Assembly: GCA_035063885.1 (NCBI GenBank)
Contig: JAPSFM010000062.1
Coordinates: 1-29,278, forward strand
DNA length: 29,278 nucleotides
Reading direction: 5' to 3'
Source of the DNA: CAADGY01 sp900696665
GTDB taxonomy: Bacteria; Acidobacteriota; Terriglobia; Bryobacterales; Bryobacteraceae
Under the pieces are notes generated by a model. That model was not told where the DNA came from, ran no database searches, and worked only from the letters and a program-made list of their open reading frames with translations. Positions 1-9,100 of this stretch are shown here, one piece after another. Made by a program: the position numbers and the translations under genes. Position 1 is the first letter of the stretch; every line of letters begins with the position of its first letter.

Positions 1-48
1 CAGCCGGTCCCTGTCGGCTTGCGTCATCAGTAGCTGTCCTTCCTGCAT
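1..48 (-). CDS. Transposase, N-terminal fragment (partial at window edge)
   Basis: Only the first 16 codons are present. Reading leftward from ATG at 48, the peptide contains MTQADRDRL, which I recognise as the opening of ISNCY-type transposases whose next segment is a helix-turn-helix and which carry a DDE integrase core. A second in-frame ATG at 27 begins exactly at MTQADRDRL and may be the true start. No catalytic residues are inside the window, so the family call rests on a short match plus the neighbouring terminal repeats. Confidence 0.5.
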   Translation of the reverse strand, partial: MQEGQLLMTQADRDRL

Positions 49-72
49 CCCCAAAGCTTGGGGCTGTCAAGA

Positions 73-115
73 CGACATTTCTACTTTGCCCAAACACGAC
101 ATTCTCACTTTGCTG
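73..115. repeat. Two direct terminal-repeat units of the IS
   Basis: Unit A (73-91, CGACATTTCTACTTTGCCC) and unit B (97-115, CGACATTCTCACTTTGCTG) are about 75% identical, same orientation, 24 bp period. Multiple short direct repeats just inside the ends are typical transposase-binding sites of integrase-type IS elements. They lie between the transposase start (48) and the presumed element end (120). Confidence 0.6.
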
Positions 116-153
116 CCACACGATTTACTGCTCTGTCAGATAACTAATTACAG

Positions 154-860
154 TGGTGCCGCCAACTTACCGATAAGGCCCAGGTGGTGCGGAAGCGCGA
201 GGCGGAACGTATCAGCATGTCCGTCTACGGGAAGGAAGTTGCAGCTAGCGTCGATTGCGCAGAAGGCGATCCGGATGTAAAAACGGATGACCTCGGTCTT
301 GAAAAAGCAGGGGTGCCAGTCGATGAGCGTGGCTACATCATTGTTGACGATCAGTTGCGCACCATCGTGCCGGGCATGTGGGCAATGGGAGATTGCAACG
401 GCAAGGGCGCTTTTACTCACACCTGCTTTAATGATGCCGGGACAGGCGAATCTCACTGGCGGCGACCCGCGCCGGGTTAGCGACCGCATTCCCACCTATG
501 CGCTATACATTGACCCTCCACTGGGCCGCGCGGGAACGAGCAAGGCGGAAGTCTACAAGCGTGGGAGACCGGCGCTGGCGGCCAAACGCCCGATGATCAA
601 GGCCGGCCGTGCTGTAGAAAAGGGAGAATCGCAGGGGTTCATGAAGATTGTTGCCGGCCGGCAGACGCACGGGATCCTCAGGGCTGCCGTCCTGGGCTCC
701 GGCGGAGACTGAGGTCATTCACTCGATCCTGGATGTAATGAAGGCAGAGGCCACCGACACCGTAATGCAGCGAGCGATGCATATCCACCCCACGGTGTCC
801 GAGCTTGTCCCGGCCATGCTCGGCGAACTCCAACCTCCCGACAAGAACCGCTCGGGTTAG
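154..860 (+). pseudogene. FAD/NAD(P)-dependent disulfide oxidoreductase remnant (mercuric-reductase/RclA-like), 5'-truncated and frameshifted
   Basis: The C-terminal half of a class I pyridine-nucleotide disulfide oxidoreductase is spread over three frames. Frame 1 (to about 445) holds the FAD-binding end: TDDLGLEKAGV, then VPGMWAMGDCNGKGAFTHT with the GD of the second FAD motif. Frame 2 (about 447-709) continues into the dimerisation domain with RRVSDRIPTYALYIDPPLGR and EKGESQGFMKIV. Frame 3 (711-860) ends with EVIHSILDVM and the family's C-terminal histidines in MHIHPTVSELVPAML. An extra T at 710 makes a TGA exactly at the second break. The N-terminal FAD-binding and redox-active cysteine region is missing up to the IS boundary at 120. 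There is no plausible start, so the gene is dead. Its native reductant or substrate cannot be told. Confidence 0.85.
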
Positions 861-877
861 ATAAGTGGTTGTGCCGC

Positions 878-883
878 TATACT
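878..883 (+). promoter_or_regulatory. Candidate -10 box of glnS
   Basis: TATACT matches TATAAT at five of six positions and lies 6 nt before ATG 890, so a standard transcription start would fall on the A of the start codon. No convincing -35 box is seen, and there is no Shine-Dalgarno sequence before 890. Both facts fit a leaderless transcript but do not prove it. Confidence 0.4.
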
Positions 884-889
884 GGCTTC

Positions 890-2623
890 ATGCCTAGCTT
901 TAGTTCAAACGAGAGCGGAGCTCTAGCCGAGGACGAGGTAGCAAGACCCTCTAATTTTGTACGCGACCTCATCATAGGGGATATTCAGAGCGGCAGATTC
1001 GCGGGGAAGGTGCATACGCGGTTTCCCCCCGAGCCGAATGGATACCTCCACATCGGCCACGCCAAGTCCATCTGCTTGAACTTTGGACTGGCCCTCGAGT
1101 TTGGAGGAAAGTGTAATCTCAGGTTCGATGACACCAACCCTTGCAAGGAAGAAACCGAATACGTCGAATCTATTATCGAAGACGTCCGCTGGCTGGGTTT
1201 CGATTGGGAGGGCCGGTTATTCTACGCGTCCGATTACTTCGATCAGCTTTACGAGTGGGCGGTTCAGTTGACCAGGCAGGGTCAGGCTTATGTTTGCGAC
1301 CTGACCGCCGAACAAATACGCGAGTACCGCGGCACGCCGTCCGAACCCGGCCGGGAAAGCCCCTACCGCAACCGGCCGGTGGAAGAGAACCTGAATCTGC
1401 TGGAGCGCATGCGGGCGGGCGAGTTTCCGGACGGTTCGCGAACCCTGCGGTCGAAGATCGATATGGCATCGCCCAACTTCAACATGCGCGACCCGGTCAT
1501 GTACAGGATTCTGCATGCCGAACACCATCGCACCGGCAACAAGTGGTGCATCTATCCAATGTATGACTTCGCACATGGACAGAGCGATTCCATCGAGGGC
1601 ATCACGCATTCCATCTGCACGCTCGAGTTTGAAGATCACCGGCCGCTCTACGACTGGTATCTCGACAAGCTGGGAATTCATCATCCGCAGCAGATCGAGT
1701 TCGACCGGCTCAACCTGACCAACACGGTACTAAGCAAGCGGAAGCTCCTCACGCTGGTTCAGAAAGGCTATGTTTCGGGATGGGATGATCCGCGGATGCC
1801 TACGTTGTCCGGCATCCGCCGGCGTGGCTACACGCCGGAGGCGATTCGCCGGTTCTGCAATAGCATTGGGGTGTCAAAAACAAACGGCGTTATCGAATAC
1901 TCCCTGCTCGAGCACCATTTGCGCGAGGACCTGAACAAGCGCGCCGCGCGCGTTATGGCCGTGATCGATCCGCTCCGTTTGGTAATCGACAACTACCCCG
2001 ACGATCTCGTTGAGGAAATGGAAGCTGTGAATAACCCGGAAGACGCCGCGATGGGAACACGGCGTGTGCCGTTCTCAAAAGTTCTCCTTATTGAGCGTGA
2101 CGATTTCCGCGAGGATCCGCCGAAGCAATACTACCGGCTTTCACCCGGGCGTGAAGTCCGTCTGCGTTACGCATACTTGGTGACCTGCACCCATATCGTT
2201 AAGGACGAGGCGACAGGAGAGATCCTGGAGATCCACTGCACGTACGATCCCGCGACGCGAGGCGGTAACGCGCCGGACGGCCGCAAAGTGAAATCGACGA
2301 TTCATTGGGTTTCGGCCTCCCATGCCCTGGATTTCGAGGCCCGGCTTTACGACACACTGTTCCTTGACGTGAACACCGGAGAGGAAAACGAAGCAGAAGA
2401 CTTCACTGCTTCGCTCAATCCTAATTCACTTCAGGTACGGCCTTCGGCAAAGATCGAACCCAGCGTACAGGGCGCCGCACCCGGCGCGCGATACCAGTTT
2501 GAGCGTGTCGGGTACTTCTGTGTGGACAGGGACTCGACACCGGAAAAACTGGTCTTCAACCGCACCGTGCAACTGCGCGATACCTGGGCCAAGATAGAGA
2601 AATCACAGAAAGCGAAATCCTAA
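890..2623 (+). CDS. glnS: Glutaminyl-tRNA synthetase
   Basis: This class Ic synthetase charges tRNA-Gln with glutamine in the cytoplasm. The 577-residue product has the usual bacterial GlnRS length. The Rossmann domain carries PPEPNGYLHIGHAKS (HIGH at about 54-57), the second signature is LSKRK (about 281-285), and the last 240 or so residues form the two beta-barrel anticodon-binding domains (RLSPGREVRLRYAYLV; RVGYFCVDRD). I chose ATG 890 (MPSFSSNES) over an in-frame TTG at 869, which would only add a poorly coding 7-residue extension overlapping the -10 box. Its TAA (2621-2623) overlaps the stop of the convergent gltX. A GlnRS implies at least part of Gln-tRNA is made directly rather than by GatCAB transamidation; gatCAB is not in this window. 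Confidence 0.97.
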   Translation: MPSFSSNESGALAEDEVARPSNFVRDLIIGDIQSGRFAGKVHTRFPPEPNGYLHIGHAKSICLNFGLALEFGGKCNLRFDDTNPCKEETEYVESIIEDVRWLGFDWEGRLFYASDYFDQLYEWAVQLTRQGQAYVCDLTAEQIREYRGTPSEPGRESPYRNRPVEENLNLLERMRAGEFPDGSRTLRSKIDMASPNFNMRDPVMYRILHAEHHRTGNKWCIYPMYDFAHGQSDSIEGITHSICTLEFEDHRPLYDWYLDKLGIHHPQQIEFDRLNLTNTVLSKRKLLTLVQKGYVSGWDDPRMPTLSGIRRRGYTPEAIRRFCNSIGVSKTNGVIEYSLLEHHLREDLNKRAARVMAVIDPLRLVIDNYPDDLVEEMEAVNNPEDAAMGTRRVPFSKVLLIERDDFREDPPKQYYRLSPGREVRLRYAYLVTCTHIVKDEATGEILEIHCTYDPATRGGNAPDGRKVKSTIHWVSASHALDFEARLYDTLFLDVNTGEENEAEDFTASLNPNSLQVRPSAKIEPSVQGAAPGARYQFERVGYFCVDRDSTPEKLVFNRTVQLRDTWAKIEKSQKAKS

Positions 2624-4140
2624 GATGCCCCTTGACTCCCGGCTGCGGCAACCGCCGATAGCAGTCCGGCAGTTTCTCTCAGCCTTTCGATGGATTGAGC
2701 CTGTCCCAAAGCGAATATCGATTCAAAAAGCGGGGGGGTCACCGTTTTTCCGGTAGCCGCAATGCGGACCACGGTAAAAACGGCGCCGCTTTTGGCGCCT
2801 GACTTCTCCGCCACTTTGCGCAATGCGGCTTCGATAGAGGCCGCATCGAACGCCGGAAGTCCCGCGAGCGCTTCCGCCGATTGGAGGCAGATATCCCTCG
2901 CTTTCGCGGCATCCATACCTTTCTTCAGCATTGCGGAGAGATCGCGGTCGAGACGGACTTTAAAAAGAAAATCCACCAGCGGAATAGCATCGGGAAGCAG
3001 TTCAAGCCGGGTCTGGATATGCGGAACGATCCGCAGCAATTTCCCGTTATCCACCTCGAGGCCGGCGGCAACGAGGAAGGGCCGGAGGCGCGCTTCCAGA
3101 TCGTCCGTGGACAATCTGCGGATGTATACGCCATTCATCCACTTCAGCTTGTCGTAGGAAAAGACTCCTCCCGCATTTTGTACGCGGTCGAGAGAGAAAC
3201 GGCGGGTCAACTCATCGAGAGTAAAGATCTCCTCCTCCTCGCCGCCACCTGGAGACCATCCGATGAGCGCCATGAAGTTCAGGATCGCTTCCGGAAGATA
3301 GCCGGCTTCGCGGAAGTTGCGCAGGAAGGTCGCACCATGGCGCTTCGAGAGCTTCTTGCCGTCACTTCCCAAAACCGGCGGCAAATGAGCGAATACCGGC
3401 GCCTCCCATCCCAGCGCCTCATAGAGCAACAGGTGCAGCGGGGCGGTCGAAAGCCACTCATCCGCGCGCAGGACGTGCGAGATCTTCATGTCATGATCGT
3501 CCGCGACGGTAGCCAGGTGATAGGTTGGATAACCATCACTCTTCAGCAATACAGGATCGCGCAAGATGATCGTCTCCCAGTGGACCTCACCTTTCACTGC
3601 GTCGGAGAGCGTGATCGCACGATTGGCGGGGATCTTGAACCGGACCACGTGGGGAAGGGCGGAAGGGACATTGCGATCACGGCAATAGCCCGAGTAGCCG
3701 ACGGCTTCTTTACGTTCGGCCTGCTCCTCGCGCTCTTTCTGAAGCCTCTCGGGCGTGCAGTCGCACCGGTAGGCATGTCCGAGCCGGATTAACTCTTCCG
3801 CAACTTCCCGGTATCGCGGAAGGCGCTGGCTTTGAACGTAAGGCTGGAACGGCCCGCCAATTCCCAGTCCACTTTCCAGAACGCCATCTGCTTTCTGAAT
3901 CTCTTCGTCGGAAGGGCCTTCATCGAAATCGAGACCGAGCCACCGGAAGTCTTCCAACAGGCCATGGATTGCGCCGGGAACCAGCCGCTCCCGATCGGTA
4001 TCATCAATTCGCAGAATGGCGCTGCCACCGTGGTGGTGGGCAAACAGGATTTCAAACAGCGCCGTCCGGACGCCGCCAATGTGAAGCCAACCAGTAGGGC
4101 TGGGAGCAAATCGTGTGCGTACTTCACTCATTCTTTTCAT
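2620..4140 (-). CDS. gltX: Glutamyl-tRNA synthetase
   Basis: This class Ic enzyme ligates glutamate to tRNA-Glu. The 506 residues start with the GluRS signature RFAPSPTGWLHIGG (HIGG about 20-23), followed by a possible zinc site (C126, C128, Y149, C153: CDC...YSGYC), the WLSTAPLHLLLYEALG segment, the KMSKS-type loop KLSKRHG (about 263-269) and an alpha-helical anticodon-binding C-terminus. Two starts are possible 9 nt apart, ATG 4140 (MKRM) and ATG 4131 (MSEV); the AAAAGA between them could serve the second. It lies 32 bp downstream of mqnC on the same strand and is probably cotranscribed with mqnA-mqnC. Whether it is discriminating or also charges tRNA-Gln cannot be read here, but glnS next door makes a discriminating enzyme likely. 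Confidence 0.96.
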   Translation of the reverse strand: MKRMSEVRTRFAPSPTGWLHIGGVRTALFEILFAHHHGGSAILRIDDTDRERLVPGAIHGLLEDFRWLGLDFDEGPSDEEIQKADGVLESGLGIGGPFQPYVQSQRLPRYREVAEELIRLGHAYRCDCTPERLQKEREEQAERKEAVGYSGYCRDRNVPSALPHVVRFKIPANRAITLSDAVKGEVHWETIILRDPVLLKSDGYPTYHLATVADDHDMKISHVLRADEWLSTAPLHLLLYEALGWEAPVFAHLPPVLGSDGKKLSKRHGATFLRNFREAGYLPEAILNFMALIGWSPGGGEEEEIFTLDELTRRFSLDRVQNAGGVFSYDKLKWMNGVYIRRLSTDDLEARLRPFLVAAGLEVDNGKLLRIVPHIQTRLELLPDAIPLVDFLFKVRLDRDLSAMLKKGMDAAKARDICLQSAEALAGLPAFDAASIEAALRKVAEKSGAKSGAVFTVVRIAATGKTVTPPLFESIFALGQAQSIERLRETAGLLSAVAAAGSQGAS

Positions 4141-4172
4141 TATGGACGGCGAGCCTGCCGGAGAGGCCCGGC

Positions 4173-5204
4173 TCAGTTCAGGAAATACGTGCGATACAGC
4201 GTGTCCCGCTGCTTTGGAACGAAACCGGCATCGCGGATAATTCGCCGGAGTTCCTCTTCGGATGCACGGTAGTGTGCTCCGGCCGCGGAGACGACATTTT
4301 CTTCAATCATGATGCTGCCCACGTCGTTCCCGCCAAACCGCAGGCCGATCTGGCATGTCTTCAATCCCTGTGTCACCCAGGACGCTTGCACATTCACGAT
4401 GTTCTCGAGATACAGGCGGGAAATCGCCAGCGTCTTGAGGTACTCCGTTGCGGTCGCTTCCTCTTTCACAAAACGCCCGAGCGAAGTGTTCTCACGCTGA
4501 AACGTCCAGGGGATGAAGGCGGTGAAACCACCTGTCTCTTCCTGTGTGCGGCGGATCAGCTCGAGATGATTCACCCGCTGTTCTATGGTCTCTCCGCAGC
4601 CGAACATCATCGTCGCGGTAGTACGCATTCCCAGCGAGTGTGCGACGCGGTGTACCTCGATCCACTCGCCGGTCGAGCATTTCAGCCGGCTGATCCTGTG
4701 GCGCACGGCATCGTCCAGTATTTCCGCCCCGCCGCCCGGAATCGAATCGAGCCCGGCATCGCGCAGCCGCGCAATCGTTTCCCGAAGACTCAAACCGCTC
4801 ACATCCGCGATGTTGACGATCTCCGGCGAGGAGAAACAGTGCAGGTGAATCCGGAATCGCTTCTTGATGGAGCTGAGCAGGTCTTCATACCACTCGATCT
4901 TCAGGTCCGGATGCAACCCGCCCTGCATCAGGACACCAGTTCCGCCGAGGTCGATGGTCTCCTGTATTTTTTCGAAGATCGTCTCTTTCGGCAGGATATA
5001 GCCTTCCGCGTGCCCCAGCGGACGATAGAACGCACAGAAACTGCAATACTCGGTGCAAAAATTCGTGTAGTTGATGTTGCGGTCGATAATGTAGCTGACA
5101 ATCCCTTCGGGATGATAGGTGCGGCGCAGAGCGTCCGCAGCCATTCCGATTCCAATCAGGTCCTGGCTCGCAAACAGCTCCACGGCCTCGTCACGGGTCA
5201 TCAT
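4173..5204 (-). CDS. mqnC: Cyclic dehypoxanthinyl futalosine synthase (radical SAM)
   Basis: This radical-SAM enzyme of the futalosine route to menaquinone cyclises dehypoxanthine futalosine. The 343 residues have the cluster motif CxxxCxxC at C50, C54, C57 inside NYTNFCTEYCSFCAFYR, where the trailing FCAFYR separates MqnC from many other radical-SAM proteins. Further family segments are LMQGGLHPDL, HCFSSPEI, GLDSIPGGGAEIL and TTATMMFGCGET. Its ATG overlaps the stop of mqnA in an ATGA (5201-5204), a sign of translational coupling. The paralogous MqnE is the main alternative, but the motif details and the pairing with mqnA favour MqnC. mqnB, mqnD and mqnE are not in the window. Confidence 0.93.
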   Translation of the reverse strand: MMTRDEAVELFASQDLIGIGMAADALRRTYHPEGIVSYIIDRNINYTNFCTEYCSFCAFYRPLGHAEGYILPKETIFEKIQETIDLGGTGVLMQGGLHPDLKIEWYEDLLSSIKKRFRIHLHCFSSPEIVNIADVSGLSLRETIARLRDAGLDSIPGGGAEILDDAVRHRISRLKCSTGEWIEVHRVAHSLGMRTTATMMFGCGETIEQRVNHLELIRRTQEETGGFTAFIPWTFQRENTSLGRFVKEEATATEYLKTLAISRLYLENIVNVQASWVTQGLKTCQIGLRFGGNDVGSIMIEENVVSAAGAHYRASEEELRRIIRDAGFVPKQRDTLYRTYFLN

Positions 5205-6013
5205 AAGGCAAGCGCCCCAGGTGAGATCAGGATATCAAAGCGGGAGGCGAGGTCGAGAAACGCGCGCATTCCTTCGTAGTCCCTCGCCGTCAGCTCCAGA
5301 ACGATATTTCGCGTCAGGTACTCGCGCACCAGTTCCTGAGTGAACCCGCGCGCGGCACTTTCCACGGCGACGATCTCCTCGATGTGTTCAAGACCGAAGC
5401 GGCATGAGCCCCGGAACGCCGACTCCAAACTGGACACATCTTCCAAGTCACGCCCAGCCCACACCGCGAAGACCATCGGCAGGCCCGTCCACTGTGTCCA
5501 CTCCGCGCCGAGATCAATCACGTTGAACGGCACGTCCCGAGGATTCACACGAAGCGCCGAATCGCCTATTAGAAGGGCCGCGTCCGCCGATTCGAGCATG
5601 CGCGGAAGATCGGGTGCGAACGATACCACCTCCGGCTCAACTCCCCACCTCCCCGCGAGCAGGACGCGCGCCAGCATCACGGACGTTCGCGAATTTGAAT
5701 CCGCGGCCAGCGTTCTGATCTGTGTGGTGGGAGCCTTTGCAACCAGAAGGATGCTGCGCACCGCGGCGTGGCAGGCAATGCCGTTTCCGGGGATGATTTC
5801 GAGATTCTGACGGGCCGCCTCTACCACCGGAACGATACCGATGTCCGCTTCTTCGCGCGCCAGGCGATCCGCGCAAACCGACGGAACGTCAAAACTCAGA
5901 TCAAAAACATCCCGCTGCGGTCCTCGAAGCATTCCCCACACCAGCGGACACGTATTGAGAAAACTGACAGCACACACTCGGGGACGCGTTCGGGAGAGAG
6001 CATCGGAACTCAA
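5201..6013 (-). CDS. mqnA: Chorismate dehydratase (menaquinone, futalosine pathway)
   Basis: MqnA dehydrates chorismate to 3-enolpyruvylbenzoate, the first step of the futalosine pathway, and has a periplasmic-binding-protein fold although it works in the cytoplasm. The family opening is RVCAVSFLNTCPLVWGML, followed by VPSVCADRLAREEADIGIVPV, the DSNSRTSVMLARVLL loop, ALLIGDSAL and DLGAEWTQWTGLPMVFAVW. The start is uncertain. An ATG at 6136 would add about 41 residues unlike the family and run past the start of the divergent gene at 6124. TTG 6013 gives 270 residues, close to the family size, and sits 6 nt after a -10-like TACACT. A GTG at the RVCAV valine is a third option. The gene heads the mqnA-mqnC-gltX cluster. 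Confidence 0.9.
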   Translation of the reverse strand: MSSDALSRTRPRVCAVSFLNTCPLVWGMLRGPQRDVFDLSFDVPSVCADRLAREEADIGIVPVVEAARQNLEIIPGNGIACHAAVRSILLVAKAPTTQIRTLAADSNSRTSVMLARVLLAGRWGVEPEVVSFAPDLPRMLESADAALLIGDSALRVNPRDVPFNVIDLGAEWTQWTGLPMVFAVWAGRDLEDVSSLESAFRGSCRFGLEHIEEIVAVESAARGFTQELVREYLTRNIVLELTARDYEGMRAFLDLASRFDILISPGALAL

Positions 6014-6019
6014 TTTATG

Positions 6020-6025
6020 AGTGTA
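6020..6025 (-). promoter_or_regulatory. Candidate -10 box of the mqnA-mqnC-gltX cluster
   Basis: Minus-strand TACACT (6025 to 6020) ends 6 nt before the TTG at 6013, the same geometry as at glnS, so the message may begin at or next to the start codon. It matches TATAAT at four of six positions. No good -35 is apparent, so the call is weak by itself. Confidence 0.3.
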
Positions 6026-6033
6026 GCAGAGTG

Positions 6034-6059
6034 ATCCCGTGGGATTTGTCTGCACAGAC
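6034..6059. promoter_or_regulatory. Twin perfect 5-2-5 dyads in the mqnA / NHL-gene divergent region
   Basis: ATCCC-GT-GGGAT (6034-6045) and GTCTG-CA-CAGAC (6048-6059) are two adjacent perfect inverted repeats separated by 2 bp, in the 110-bp space between the mqnA start and the divergent secreted-protein gene. Their positions, upstream of both genes and 9 bp from the putative mqnA -10, suit operators or a small RNA structure. Two 10-base palindromes can arise by chance, so function is unproven. Confidence 0.3.
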
Positions 6060-6123
6060 TCATGAGCGGCGTTCGTGATATGTTGCAAAGAGGGCCATCC
6101 GCGTCCGGACCCGCTCAAAGAAC

Positions 6124-9100
6124 ATGAAAACATCAACTTTCGCTGGAATATTGGCTTGTCTGGTCACGCCTGTACTGCTTGCTCAGGTGGTACTTAGCCC
6201 CACTCCCGGGAGGATCGTCGGGCACCCACAGCTTGCGTTGAAAACTGGGCAGCCCAACACTGTTGAGGGGCGCGAACTCAACACGCCACAGGACGTCGCG
6301 GTGGATGCGGAGCGAGATATCCTGTATGTCGCCGATACAGGTAACAACCGGGTGATGGCATGGAGGAATGCCTCAACCGTTTCAGGTGCAGCTTACGCGG
6401 ATTTGATCATAGGGCAACGCGACCGCTTTTCGAGTTTAAGTCTTGGTCCGGGGTCCGACCTGAGCACGGGTTTGACTTCACCCACCGCGGTGGCTTTGGA
6501 CCGTGAAGGCAATCTCTACGTAATTGATGCCGGCAACAATCGTATCCTTCGATTTCCCCAGCCTTTCGAGCAGACCTCGGAGCTGAAGCAACCCGACCTG
6601 GTCCTTGGACAGCCAAACTTCAATAGCAGGACCGCTAACAATGGCGGCGTGTCAGAGAGGTCTCTCGCCTTCCTGATCAGTAACAGCCTGTACCGCAGCG
6701 ACCTGGTCTTCGATCAGCAAGGGAACTTGTATGTATCCGACGCGGGCAACAACCGGGTGCTGCGCTACCCGGCTGCGGAGTTACGGTCCGGTAACAATAA
6801 CGCCGCGGCGGATCTCGTCCTCGGACAGGTCCTTTTTAACACGCGCGACGCACAGGCGAATGGGACGACGGGCGGCGTGGACAACCGTGTGGCCGCGAAA
6901 GACAGAATGCGTGCGCCTTCCGGAATGGCCCTCGATGATGACGGACGTTTGTATGTAACCGACGGCGTAATGCCCTCGACGAGCAATCCGCAAACTCGTG
7001 TTCTTGTATTCGAGCCGCCGTTTGTAAACGGCAAGGTTGCCAGTGCGGTGATGGGTGTTCCGGTGCCCGCGCAAGGGCAATCTTTCGTGAACCAGTACAA
7101 TTTCTTCGGCGCCGAGGGCGTTTTCCTGATCGGCAATACGCCTTTCGTGCTGGATACTAACGGTTCGCGGCTTCTGCGTTATCCGACTTATGCGAATTGG
7201 ACGCCCGGTGTTTCACCTGGTGCGGTTGCGGTAATGGGCCAATCTATGAACACTCCCGGCCCTTTGTTTCCCAACGGAGGGTCGGCGACAGCCTCCCCTA
7301 CGAGCTTTGCGAATCCGGTGCGCGCCGCGGTGGCAGGCGGTAGCGTTTACCTGGTGGATTCCGGCAATAACCGGATACTTGTGTTCCCTAATCTCGCCCA
7401 AGGGAATTCTCCCGCAACTCGCGTGATTGGCCAGTACGAGTTTCAATACCGCGCGCCAAATCTCCTGGACGAGCACGGGATGAATTACCCCACGGGCGTC
7501 GCCGTAGACCGGCGGTCCGACCCGCCGCGGTTATATGTCGCGGACCGGAACAACCATCGCGTCCTGGGATATGCGGACGCGCGCCGCCTCCAGCCCAATG
7601 CGCCCGCCGATCTCGTGCTGGGTCAAGCCAATTTTCTGAGTGCGATTCCGAACTTTCCGTCCGGGAATGCGGATTTGCCGACGGAAACAGGCCTGGTATT
7701 ACCGTCGGCGGTAGCCGTGGATAATGATGGGAACCTTTGGGTGGCGGATACCGGCAACGGGCGCGTTCTGCGGTTCCCAAGGCCTTTCGACAGGGTGGGC
7801 CAGCAACAAAGGCCGGACATCGTGATTGGCCAGGCCGAGTTCAATTTGAAGATTCAGGACGCGACCCGCTCCACCATGAGCGCACCCGTCGGTTTGGCTT
7901 TCACCAATGAGGGGCACCTGCTGGTCTCCGATGCACAGCACAACCGCGTGTTGTACTTTGACAAAAACCAGTTGACGAACGGTGCGGCGGCGCAGAAAGT
8001 TTTCGGACAGGGCGATTTCTTCAGTTCCGCCAGTGGCGATGAGAGGAATCGCATGAACAGCCCGCGCCACATCGCCGTGGACATCGATGACAGGTTGTAT
8101 GTCGCCGACAGCGGTAATAACCGCGTGCTGCTGTTTGACCGCGTACCCGCTTCGCCGGAAGCCAACGTCGACTCTGCCGTGTCGCTTGAGAACACCACGA
8201 CGACGACTCGCCTGCGGGCTCCGGTCGGGGTAGCCGTGTACCGCGATACCGGTGAAATCTGGGTGACCGATGCGAACAACCGTTTGTTCCGGTATGCGTC
8301 ATTTTTGCAGTTGCTGACCAACCCGAACGCTTTTGCCGAGACGTCGCTTGCAGCCGTGGGACCCATTTCGGCGTCGTTCGATACCTTCGGAAACCTGCTG
8401 GTGGGCGAAGGAACAAACCGCGTGGCTATCTACTACCAGGCATCCAAGCTGGTGAACGGTGCGAATTTCGGACGGGCGCGCGCGAACGACGTCGGTCCCG
8501 GACAGCGTGTGGTTCCGGGTATGATTGCGTCCCTTTTTCGCCTGGGCCAACCCTTTACTTCCCAGACCGTTTCTTTCGACTCGCTACCCAATCCGGTTCC
8601 TCTACCAAGAGTGCTGGCCGACACTCAGGTGTTGCTGAACAACGAACCGGTTCCACTGTACTTCGTCTCTCCGGAGCAGATCAACTTCCTGGTGCCGATG
8701 AACGCTCCCGAATCTGGAGAGGTGCAGGTGCAGGTAGTGCGGCAGTCCACCGGGCAGGTGCTGGCGGTGGGATGCACAGCTCAATTTGTCTCGAACCGGC
8801 ATTCCTGTGCAGGCCCGCTCCAGGCCGATGTCGCTTCCCCCGGCCTGTTCACGCGCGACGCGAGCGGCGCCGGACAGATCGCCGCATTGAACGAAGACGG
8901 CAAGACCATCAATTCGTCTGAGAACCCGATCTCCCGCGGCCAGGTGATTCAGGTGTTCGGCACCGGACAGGGGCGAGTTCCGAATGCACCACCCGATGGT
9001 GAAGTTGCACAGGGAGAAATCCGGACTACGGGCGAGATTCAGGTATTGGTCGGGACTCGTTTCGTGGACCCGGCCGATATCCAGTACTCGGGGCTGGCCC

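Larger units (their letters stand above)
1..120 (-). mobile_element. Left part of an insertion sequence (ISNCY/integrase-type), running out of the window
   Basis: The first 120 bases read as the 5' end of an IS on the minus strand: the N-terminus of a transposase (48 to 1), a short leader, then two terminal repeat units (73-115). The inferred outer boundary is position 120, because the minus strand there begins TGTGGCAGC, a TGT...ACA type end common in retroviral-integrase-like transposases. The sequence beyond 120 changes character and joins a broken oxidoreductase gene. The boundary is inferred: the other end and any target duplication are outside the window. Confidence 0.6.

Noticed and set aside
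2881..3792. 303-codon open frame on the plus strand
   Set aside because: It is opposite gltX, whose HIGG and KLSKR motifs are certain; the plus-strand peptide has no family features.
4113..5279. 388-codon open frame on the plus strand
   Set aside because: It lies antisense to mqnC, whose radical-SAM motif is clear; long antisense frames are common in GC-rich DNA.
6014..6136. N-terminal extension of mqnA to ATG 6136
   Set aside because: The extra residues do not resemble MqnA and would overlap the signal-peptide codons of the divergent gene.
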